14,000 nt of DNA. It comes from JAFHCF01 sp048497495 (GTDB taxonomy: Bacteria; Pseudomonadota; Alphaproteobacteria; Rhizobiales; Ancalomicrobiaceae). Position numbers and translations under genes: made by a program. Every line of letters starts with the position of its first letter. Within the stretch, counting starts at the first letter, position 1. Below are positions 8,118 through 14,000 of the stretch, piece by piece. The DNA is taken from NCBI GenBank assembly GCA_048497495.1, contig JAFHCF010000209.1, positions 1 to 14,000 of the forward strand, in the 5' to 3' direction. The notes beneath the pieces are model-generated. The model saw only the letters and a program-made list of their open reading frames with translations, was not told the DNA's origin and searched no databases.

Positions 8118-8369
8118 TCACGCGGCCCTCTCCGGCGCGCAGCCCTCGGCCTTGAACACCCGCACCGTCGAGGCCGGATTGCTCACGAGCTTGGCCCCCG
8201 GTCGCACCGGCCGCCGCACCAGTTCGCCGCCGCAGTTGGGGCAGATCCCCTTCAACACGTCGGAGGCGCAGGTCGGGCACCAGGTGCATTCGAACGAACA
8301 GATGAAGGCCGCCGCACTCGGGGCCAGATCGACGTCGCAGCATTCGCAGTTGGGACGCAACTCGAGCAT
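8118..8369 (-). CDS. DUF1272 family cysteine-rich small protein
   Basis: An 83-residue protein recognisable as DUF1272 by its opening MLELRPNCECCDVDL and the block ICSFECTWCPTCASDVLKGICPNCGGELVRRP. Nine cysteines within residues 8-46 (C8, C10, C11, C24, C28, C31, C34, C43, C46) form paired zinc-ribbon-like knuckles, so it very probably binds metal. The tail after RRPVRPG is variable and ends with a further Cys. Its molecular role is not established. GGAGG lies six bases before the ATG, and it is tightly packed between ureA and ureB (gaps of about 24 and 25 bp), so it is co-transcribed with urease. I recall small genes at this position in rhizobial urease clusters, which suggests a urease-linked metal or assembly role, but that is inference. 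Confidence 0.88.
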   Translation of the reverse strand: MLELRPNCECCDVDLAPSAAAFICSFECTWCPTCASDVLKGICPNCGGELVRRPVRPGAKLVSNPASTVRVFKAEGCAPERAA

Positions 8370-8393
8370 GGCACGCCTCCGGGTCGGCGAGGG

Positions 8394-8696
<303 letters not shown>

Positions 8697-8719
8697 GCGC
8701 GGCGCTCTCGGTCGTGGCC

Positions 8720-8763
8720 GTCTCGCCGAAACCCTTCGCGCCACGCGGAGGATCGGGCGAGAC
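8720..8763. repeat. Concentric stem-loop between ureD and ureA
   Basis: Outer arms GTCTCGCC (8720-8727) and GGCGAGAC (8756-8763) are exact inverted complements. Inside them CGCG (8737-8740) and CGCG (8744-8747) pair around a CCA loop, on almost the same centre. The nested structure lies in the ureD-ureA gap, 24 bp before the ureA start. It could be an mRNA processing or attenuation hairpin, or a protein-binding dyad. No T-tract follows. No convincing promoter was seen in this gap. Confidence 0.4.
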
Positions 8764-8801
8764 CGATGTGATTTTGGGCAGTCTGTCGCGAGCCGCCGTG
8801 C

Positions 8802-9674
8802 TCAGCAAGACCAGACACGCGGCAGGTCTGCCTCACGAATGTGCACGAGCAGCGAAATCAGCCGGTCGCGCAAGGGCCGCGCCGCGCCATGCGCCAGCCG
8901 CACCACCAACAGCCCGTCGAAGGCGCTCGCCCCGGCCTCGCCGTCGAACCCCTCGAGGTAGCCCCGCACGCGCTCGAGCCGCGCCTCGACGTCGGGCGCC
9001 ACCACCAGCACCGTCGACACCGCCGTCGCCCCCTTGCCGGTCGCCGCGCCGCTCAGGATCTCGGCGGCCCGGCCCTCGATCCTGAGCGTCTCGGCGAAGA
9101 CCAGCCGCCCGCCCCGCCGCACCCGCCAGCGGTCGATCAGCCGGCAGTCCTCGACCGTCTCGCCCGAGGCGGCGCGGCCGAAGACCACCGTCTCGACCAT
9201 GGTCAGGCGCGCGTCCGCCGCCATCTCCACCTCGAGCCGGCGCGACAGGGCGGCGCGGTCGAACAGAATGGTCTCCTGCGGCAGCCACTCGGCGCAAGCG
9301 CCGGCGCCGACCACGAGCCGGGTCTCGACCTCGCCGAAGAGCCCGCCGTCGGTGGCGCTCGAGCGATAGACCCGCTCCGCCGCCTGGCTCGTCACCACCG
9401 CCCGCGTCCCGGCATCGAAGGTCGCGCCATAGACCAGCCGATCGCCCCCGGCGATGCCGCCGGCGGTGTTGATCAGCACGGCGGTCGGCGGCTCGGCCCC
9501 GTGGGACTTCGGCAGCCGGATCTTCGCCTGGCCCTCCTGGTAGAGCCGATCGAGCACCGTCTCCCCGTCGCGGAGCTTGAAGCCGACCTCGGCCCGGCCG
9601 CGCGCCCGCTCCAGCCGAATCCGGGGTTCGGCGGTGGCGGCCGCGCTCGGGACGGGAGGAGAGGAAGGCGGCAT
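8802..9674 (-). CDS. ureD: Urease accessory protein UreD
   Basis: UreD of about 290 residues, the scaffold that binds apourease and recruits UreF and UreG for nickel delivery. Family features are the early ETVLDRLYQEGQAKIRLP stretch, the signature INTAGGIAGGDRL (about residues 68-80), the TSQAAERVYRS segment and ACAEWLPQETILFDRA. The start is uncertain. ATGs at 9674, 9680 and 9713 are all in frame. GGAG at the best spacing favours 9674, and the Pro-rich sequence before the conserved core gives no help. It is first in the operon, divergent from the D-Ala-D-Ala carboxypeptidase gene. The 287-bp gap between the two should hold the urease promoter, but I could not identify clear -35/-10 or sigma-54 boxes there. 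Confidence 0.94.
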   Translation of the reverse strand: MPPSSPPVPSAAATAEPRIRLERARGRAEVGFKLRDGETVLDRLYQEGQAKIRLPKSHGAEPPTAVLINTAGGIAGGDRLVYGATFDAGTRAVVTSQAAERVYRSSATDGGLFGEVETRLVVGAGACAEWLPQETILFDRAALSRRLEVEMAADARLTMVETVVFGRAASGETVEDCRLIDRWRVRRGGRLVFAETLRIEGRAAEILSGAATGKGATAVSTVLVVAPDVEARLERVRGYLEGFDGEAGASAFDGLLVVRLAHGAARPLRDRLISLLVHIREADLPRVWSC

Positions 9675-9880
9675 CGGCATCGGCTCCGGGCCCGGGTCGC
9701 GGGGGCCCCTCATGGCTACACGCGGCGATCCGACGCGCCAAGCCCCATGACCGCTGTTGCGCGCGTCGGCCCCATGCCGTGATTTCGGCCCATTCTCGAG
9801 CGAGGGGAAGAGTGGCTCGGCCCGTTCCGGCGGCGGCGAGGCCGCACGATCGCCCCTCACCCTTGGCGGCGGCATCCAAA

Positions 9881-9900
9881 ATCGGTTATCGATGACCGAT
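9881..9900. promoter_or_regulatory. Near-perfect 20-bp dyad in the ureD/carboxypeptidase divergent region
   Basis: ATCGGT (9881-9886) and ACCGAT (9895-9900) are exact inverted complements, with the palindrome ATCGAT (9888-9893) exactly between them, so 18 of 20 positions are symmetric. It lies 62 bp before the carboxypeptidase GTG and about 207 bp before ureD, in a locally AT-richer spot. The form suits a dimeric regulator. The regulator is unknown, and the sequence does not match an operator I can name. Confidence 0.4.
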
Positions 9901-9961
9901 CCACCGACGCGACGCCCGCGTCGACAGTTCGTCGGCATGCCGAACGGAGAGACGACCGCCC

Positions 9962-11533
9962 GTGAATCGCCCGATGCTCGCGCCCCCGTCTCACCGCCGT
10001 CTCGCCGCTCTCGCCGCGACCGGCCTCGCCGTCTTCCTCGGCTACGCCGAGGTCGCGGTCGCGACGCCCACCGCCGGCGCCTATCTGGTCTTCGACGCCC
10101 GCACCGGCGAGGTCGTCGCCAAGCACAATGCCGATCAGGCGTGGTATCCCGCCTCGGTCACCAAGCTGATGACCACCTGGGTGGTACTCCAGGCGATCCG
10201 CGCCGGCCGGCTCAAGCCGACCTCGCCGGTGCCGATGACGGCCACGGCGGCGCGCCAGCCGCCGAGCAAGATGGGCTTCAAGCCCGGCGAGATCGTCACC
10301 GTCGACAATGCCCTGAAGATCATCATGGTGAAGTCGGCCAACGACGTCGCCTGGGCCCTCGGTGAGGCCGTCGGCGGCTCCAAGGAGGCCTTCGTCGGCG
10401 AGATGAACCGTCAGGCCCGCCTCCTCGGCATGCGCTCGACCCATTGGGGCAACCCCAACGGCCTGCCCGACCCGAGCCAGGTGACCACCGCCCGCGATCT
10501 CGGCCTGCTCGCCCGCGCCCTGCTCACCGAGTTTCCCGAGGCCTCGGGCCTCTGGCATCTTCCCGGGATCCAGATCGGCAACGAGGTCATCAACAACCAC
10601 AACCACCTGCTCGATCGTTTCCCCGGCGCCGACGGCATGAAGACCGGCTTCATCTGTTCGTCCGGCTTCAACGTCGTCGCCTCGGCGACGCGGGGCAACC
10701 GCAGGATGGTCGCGGTGGTGCTCGGCTCGCGCAACACCCGCCAGCGCGCCGAACTCGCCGCCGAACTCTTCACCAAGGGCTTCGAAGGCTCCGGCGGCAA
10801 CATCTTCGGCCGCTTCACCGCCCCCGAGACCATCGATCACATGGCGCGCGGGCCGGAGGCGCGCAATCCGGTCGTCGACATGAAGCCGGTGATCTGCGGC
10901 AAGAAGCGCAAGAGCACCCCCGATCCGGAAGAGATCGGCGAGAGCTCGCGGCCCGAGCCGTCCCGCGACCAGAGCGCCGTGATCAAGCCCGGCGAGGCCG
11001 GTTGGGCGCCGATCAAGCCCGCCACCTACCTCAGCCAACGCTTCGACATCGGCCCGCCGGTGCGCGTCTGGGTCGGCGGCGCCGATGCCGCGCCGGGTGA
11101 CGCCGGCAACATGCTGGCGCTGGCGCCGGCGACCAACCCGGCCGCGCTGATGAGCGCCCCGACCTTCTCCACGGCCTCCGCCCCGCGCGCCCCCGGCGCC
11201 ATCATGCCGAGCCGGCCGGGCGACCAGCCGGCGACCGGACCGGGCGCCGGCGCCGGCCTCGGCGCCACCATCGCCCCCGCCGACGGTGCCCCCCTGGTGA
11301 TCGCCGCCCCCGGCCTCGCCGCCACCACGCCGACCCCGACGGCCCGCCCGGCCGCGACCAAGGCCAAGCCGGTGGCCAAGACCAATGCGTCCAAATCCAC
11401 GGCCAAGGCCGCCAAGACCGTGGCGAACAAGACCGTGGCCAAGCCGAAGACGCCGACCAAGCCTTCGAAGCCGATGGCCAAGGCGACCGACATGCCCCTG
11501 CCCCCGACCAGGCCGAAGAAGCCGCAGGGCTGA
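9962..11533 (+). CDS. D-alanyl-D-alanine carboxypeptidase (peptidase S11 family) with basic Ala/Pro/Lys-rich tail
   Basis: A 523-residue penicillin-binding-protein-type serine hydrolase predicted to trim the terminal D-Ala from peptidoglycan pentapeptides in the periplasm. A signal peptide is visible (RR, a hydrophobic stretch at about 13-30, AVA cleavage near residue 34). All three catalytic motifs are present: SxxK at S65-K68 (PASVTKLMT), SxN at S125-N127 (VKSANDVAW) and KTG at 227-229 (DGMKTGF). The catalytic domain ends near residue 280. I do not recognise the usual PBP5-type C-terminal domain. Instead, about 370-523 is low-complexity Ala/Pro/Gly turning into a Lys-rich repeat (AKPVAKTNASKSTAKAAK). 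The GTG start has GGAGAG about 11 bases upstream; an ATG at 9974 is an alternative. The COG0523 gene follows after 67 bp. Confidence 0.93.
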   Translation: MNRPMLAPPSHRRLAALAATGLAVFLGYAEVAVATPTAGAYLVFDARTGEVVAKHNADQAWYPASVTKLMTTWVVLQAIRAGRLKPTSPVPMTATAARQPPSKMGFKPGEIVTVDNALKIIMVKSANDVAWALGEAVGGSKEAFVGEMNRQARLLGMRSTHWGNPNGLPDPSQVTTARDLGLLARALLTEFPEASGLWHLPGIQIGNEVINNHNHLLDRFPGADGMKTGFICSSGFNVVASATRGNRRMVAVVLGSRNTRQRAELAAELFTKGFEGSGGNIFGRFTAPETIDHMARGPEARNPVVDMKPVICGKKRKSTPDPEEIGESSRPEPSRDQSAVIKPGEAGWAPIKPATYLSQRFDIGPPVRVWVGGADAAPGDAGNMLALAPATNPAALMSAPTFSTASAPRAPGAIMPSRPGDQPATGPGAGAGLGATIAPADGAPLVIAAPGLAATTPTPTARPAATKAKPVAKTNASKSTAKAAKTVANKTVAKPKTPTKPSKPMAKATDMPLPPTRPKKPQG

Positions 11534-11600
11534 TCGACGGCCCCGCCCGTCCCGTCCGCCCCCCCAATCGACCCGCGGCTCGACCGAGGAGATCCGACCG

Positions 11601-12821
11601 ATGACCGAAGCGCCCGCGCCGCTCCCGCCAGAGCCGATCCCGCTCACCGTCATCACCGGCTTCCTCGGCGCCGGCAAGACGACGCTGCTCAATCGCCTTC
11701 TCGCCGACCCGGCGATGGCCGACGCGGCGGTGATCATCAACGAATTCGGCGAGGTCGGCATCGACCACGTCCTGGTCGAGCGCGCCGACGACGGCGTCGT
11801 CGAGCTCTCCTCCGGCTGCCTGTGCTGCACCATTCGCGGCGACCTCGTCGCCACCCTCGAGGATCTGCTGAAGCGTCTCGACAACGGCCGGCTGAAGGCC
11901 CTGAAGCGAGTGGTGATCGAGACCACCGGCCTCGCCGACCCGGCGCCGATCCTCCACACCGTGATGCGCCATCCCTATCTGGTGCGCCGCTATCGCCTCG
12001 ACGGCGTCGTCACCCTGGTCGACGCGGTCAACGGCATGGCGACCCTCGACACCCAGGTCGAGGCGGTGAAACAGGCCGCCGTCGCCGACCGGTTGGTCCT
12101 GACCAAGTCCGATCTCTGCGACGACGACGAGCGCCGCCGCCTGCTCGTCGCGCTGCGCACCCGCCTGCGCGTCCTCAACCCCGCCGCGCCGATCCTCGAT
12201 GCCGCCGCCGGCGAGGCCTCCGTGCCGGCACTGTTGGAGAGCGGCCTGTGGCGGCCGGAGACCAAGTCCGCCGACGTCACCGCCTGGCTCGCCGAGGAGG
12301 CCTATCGCGACCGCGAGGCCGAACGCCGCCGCCTCGAGGGCAAGGGCCACGGTCATGGTCACCACGATCACGGCCACCATCACGGGCATGATCACCACGA
12401 CCACGGCGAGGGCCACGTCCACGACCCCAACCGCCACGACGACCACATCCGCGCCTTCTGCCTTTCGACCGACCGGCCGATCGCCATGGCGACGCTCGAT
12501 CTCTTCCTCGACCTGCTGCGCTCCACCCAGGGGCCGAAGCTGCTGCGGGTCAAGGGCGTCGTCCGCCTCGCCGAGGATCCCGAGCGGCCGCTGGTGCTGC
12601 ACGTCGTCCAGCACGTCGTCCATCCGGTCGCCCAACTGGAGCGCTGGCCCGACGCCGACCACCGCACCCGCCTGGTCTTCATCACCCGCGATCTCGACGA
12701 GGCCTTCGTCAAGCGCATGTTCGACGCCTTCGTCGGCACGCTGGCGCCCGATACGCCCGACACCGCCGCGATGACCGACAACCCGCTCGCCGTCTCCGGC
12801 TTCTCCGGCCGCTTCTCCTGA
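11601..12821 (+). CDS. COG0523 (CobW/YjiA-type) GTPase, putative metallochaperone with His-rich segment
   Basis: A 406-residue P-loop GTPase of the G3E group, the broader group that includes UreG and HypB. Visible motifs are the Walker A GFLGAGKTT (20-28), INEFGEVGIDH (46-56), the metal-binding CxCC of GCLCCTIRGD (C73, C75, C76), ETTGLADP (107-114) and TKSD (168-171) in the NKxD position. A segment at residues 250-282 contains 16 histidines. The C-terminal CobW domain follows from about 283 (IRAFCLSTDRPI...). GAGGAG lies nine bases before the ATG. Family members insert or buffer Zn, Co, Ni or other metals; the metal here is not determined. It follows the carboxypeptidase in the same direction and is only about 2 kb from the urease operon, which it may or may not serve. 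Confidence 0.93.
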   Translation: MTEAPAPLPPEPIPLTVITGFLGAGKTTLLNRLLADPAMADAAVIINEFGEVGIDHVLVERADDGVVELSSGCLCCTIRGDLVATLEDLLKRLDNGRLKALKRVVIETTGLADPAPILHTVMRHPYLVRRYRLDGVVTLVDAVNGMATLDTQVEAVKQAAVADRLVLTKSDLCDDDERRRLLVALRTRLRVLNPAAPILDAAAGEASVPALLESGLWRPETKSADVTAWLAEEAYRDREAERRRLEGKGHGHGHHDHGHHHGHDHHDHGEGHVHDPNRHDDHIRAFCLSTDRPIAMATLDLFLDLLRSTQGPKLLRVKGVVRLAEDPERPLVLHVVQHVVHPVAQLERWPDADHRTRLVFITRDLDEAFVKRMFDAFVGTLAPDTPDTAAMTDNPLAVSGFSGRFS

Positions 12822-12848
12822 AGCGGGAGGCGCCGCGCTCAGCCCGCT
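12822..12848. terminator. Possible weak bidirectional hairpin between convergent genes
   Basis: AGCGGG (12822-12827) and CCCGCT (12843-12848) are exact inverted complements, with GGCGCC in the loop. It sits right at the stops of the convergent COG0523 and TusA-like genes, partly inside the latter. There is no T-tract on either side, so this is only a candidate. Confidence 0.2.
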
Positions 12849-13108
12849 CGACCGGGGCGGCGGGATCCGCGCGCGATCTCGAAGACCCGGTTTTCGCCCT
12901 CGCTCCGTTCGTCGAGGAGGCTGTGACCGTCCTCGTTGCACAGGTGCGGAATGTCGATCGAGGCGAGCGGGTCGGAGGTGACGACGACGAGACGCGCCCC
13001 CGGCTCCATCGCGCGCAGCGCCCGCCGCGCGTGCAGGACCGGCAGCGGACAGCGCATCCCGACGAGATCGAGCCGGCGTACCGCCGCATCCTCCTCGACC
13101 ATGTTCAT
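12839..13108 (-). CDS. TusA/SirA-family sulfur-carrier-like protein
   Basis: An 89-residue protein with the TusA signature RRLDLVGMRCPLPVLHARRAL, in which Cys20 is the residue that carries the persulfide in the family. It is followed by the beta-alpha-beta continuation EPGARLVVVTSDPLASIDIPHLCNEDGHSLL. TusA-like proteins relay sulfur for tRNA thiolation, molybdenum-cofactor or other pathways; which one applies here is unclear. The ATG at 13108 has a GGAGAGGAG run just upstream; a second ATG two codons later is possible. The longer open frame upstream is antisense to the next gene and was not accepted. It converges on the COG0523 gene with 17 bp between stops and diverges from the acyl-CoA-synthetase-like gene with 96 bp between starts. 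Confidence 0.87.
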   Translation of the reverse strand: MNMVEEDAAVRRLDLVGMRCPLPVLHARRALRAMEPGARLVVVTSDPLASIDIPHLCNEDGHSLLDERSEGENRVFEIARGSRRPGRAG

Positions 13109-13204
13109 GCGTCTCCTCTCCGCCCTTCGGCCCGAGACTCCGATCCGGGTCTCGACAAGATCGCCTTCGCGCCCCATGAAGCCTCGGGCAAGCGGGAGGA
13201 TGCA

Positions 13205-14000
13205 ATGAAGTTCGTCGCCGCGGCAAGGGACGGGATCGCCACCTGGCGTGGCCGAAGGGCCGTCGCCCGCCGGCTGGCGAGCCTCGAGGGCGCCCGCACC
13301 CGCGATCTGCGCGACGAAGTCGAGGAATGGCTCGCCGAATTCGCCGATCGCCCGGCGCTGATCGCGGCGCGGGGCCGCGAGGCGCTCACCCATCGCGGTC
13401 TCTTCGAGGCGGCCAACCGCTGGTCGCGCTGGGTCATCCTCCACGGCACCGGCCCCGGCGAGCCCATCGCCCTTCTCTACCCCGACCGCCCCGAACGCTT
13501 CGCCGCCCTCCTCGGCATCGCCGCGACCGGCGCCGTCGCCACCCTCTTCGACCCCTCGCTCGCCGGTCCCGACCTCACCGCCGCGATCGAGGCGGCGCGT
13601 CCCGAGCGCATCGCCGTCGACGCGTCGCTCCTCGCCCGTTTCGAGACGGCGACGCCGCACCTCGGGCGCGCCGCGGCGGTCTGGGTCGACGGCCCCCACG
13701 CGATGGCCTATCCGCGCCTCGACGAAGCGCGGCTCGATCTCTCCGGCGAACGCCTGCGGCCCGCCGACCGCCGACCGCTCACGCCCGAACGCCACTGCCT
13801 GCGCTTCCTCGCGCGCGCCGACCGGGCGCCGATCGATCTCGACCATCGCGGCGCGCTCAGAGCGATGCACGCCGCTTCCGCCGCCTGCCGGGCGCGCCAC
13901 GACGACCGGCTCGGCCTTTCCGGCGATCTCGACGGCGGCCTCGAGGCGGCGCTCGCCCCCGGCATCGCGCTGAGCGTCGGCGCCACCTGCGTCACCGGCC
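13205..14000 (+). CDS. AMP-binding / acyl-CoA synthetase-like protein, partial, with degenerate phosphate loop
   Basis: An open frame from ATG 13205 (GGGAGG five bases upstream) that runs without a stop beyond the window; 265 residues are seen. The N-terminal pattern fits the adenylate-forming family: RPALIAARGREALTHRGLFEAANRWSRW (49-76), GPGEPIALLYPDRPERFAALLGIAATGAVATLFDPSLAG (83-121), then a variable linker. Where the family has the AMP-binding loop TSGTTGxPK followed by HR..., this protein reads RFLARADRAPIDLDHRGALRAM (200-221). The Ser/Thr/Gly-rich loop and the Lys are absent, though the flanking HRGALRAMHAAS helix is kept. It may be a non-catalytic relative or have a different activity. 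The C-terminal half is outside the window. Composition matches its neighbours, and there is no frameshift in the visible part. Confidence 0.7.
   Translation, partial: MKFVAAARDGIATWRGRRAVARRLASLEGARTRDLRDEVEEWLAEFADRPALIAARGREALTHRGLFEAANRWSRWVILHGTGPGEPIALLYPDRPERFAALLGIAATGAVATLFDPSLAGPDLTAAIEAARPERIAVDASLLARFETATPHLGRAAAVWVDGPHAMAYPRLDEARLDLSGERLRPADRRPLTPERHCLRFLARADRAPIDLDHRGALRAMHAASAACRARHDDRLGLSGDLDGGLEAALAPGIALSVGATCVTG

Noticed and set aside
8697..8744. N-terminal extension of ureA by 16 residues
   Set aside because: The added sequence is Arg/Pro-rich and absent from the UreA family; the protein from MNLTP is exactly standard length.
9675..9961. Sigma-54 or nitrogen-regulator promoter for the urease operon
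   Set aside because: I looked on the minus strand for TGGCAC-N5-TTGC-like boxes and for -35/-10 pairs and found nothing convincing.
9857..11959. Minus-strand open frame of 700 codons across the carboxypeptidase gene
   Set aside because: Low-complexity Gly/Arg-rich translation without domains, antisense to a gene with complete catalytic motifs.
11202..13226. Minus-strand open frame of 674 codons across the COG0523 gene
   Set aside because: Antisense shadow of a clear GTPase; no recognisable domain.

Overview
This is a GC-rich stretch of bacterial chromosome. The gene content and style suggest an alphaproteobacterium, probably of the Hyphomicrobiales (Rhizobiales). The reasons are a rhizobial-type urease cluster carrying a DUF1272 gene, a palindromic intergenic element with CCTCA/TGAGG and TCTCGAACCAT cores of the kind I recall from Rhizobiales genomes, and strong G/C third-position use. 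The genus cannot be fixed from the sequence alone.

Layout. Left edge (19-1500): a tandem-domain 4-oxalocrotonate-tautomerase-family protein (minus) and a divergent LysR regulator (plus), sharing a control region with a perfect dyad. Centre (1525-9674, all minus): an apparently complete urease operon read right to left as ureD - ureA - DUF1272 - ureB - vapB - vapC - ureC - MFS transporter - ureE - palindromic repeat - ureF - ureG. It encodes all three structural subunits (UreA, UreB and UreC, with every nickel ligand of UreC visible) and all four classical maturation proteins (UreD, E, F, G). Right side: a D-Ala-D-Ala carboxypeptidase (plus, divergent from ureD) followed by a His-rich COG0523/CobW GTPase (plus), a convergent TusA-like protein (minus), and a divergent AMP-binding/acyl-CoA-synthetase-like gene (plus) that runs off the window.

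The urease genes should act together. UreABC forms the apoenzyme. UreD, UreF and UreG form the activation complex, in which UreG hydrolyses GTP. UreE brings nickel through its core site and a tail with 24 histidines. The nearby COG0523 GTPase is a second putative metallochaperone with its own His-rich segment.

The most unusual feature is that the operon carries foreign-looking modules between its core genes. A VapB/VapC-type toxin-antitoxin pair sits between ureB and ureC, preceded by a perfect inverted repeat. The vapC stop codon overlaps the ureC Shine-Dalgarno sequence. A 12-segment MFS transporter lies between ureC and ureE, and a roughly 244-bp nested palindrome lies between ureE and ureF. 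A second point of interest is the acyl-CoA-synthetase-like protein at the right edge, which seems to have lost the phosphate-binding loop of its family. I saw no tRNA, rRNA, CRISPR array or insertion sequence.
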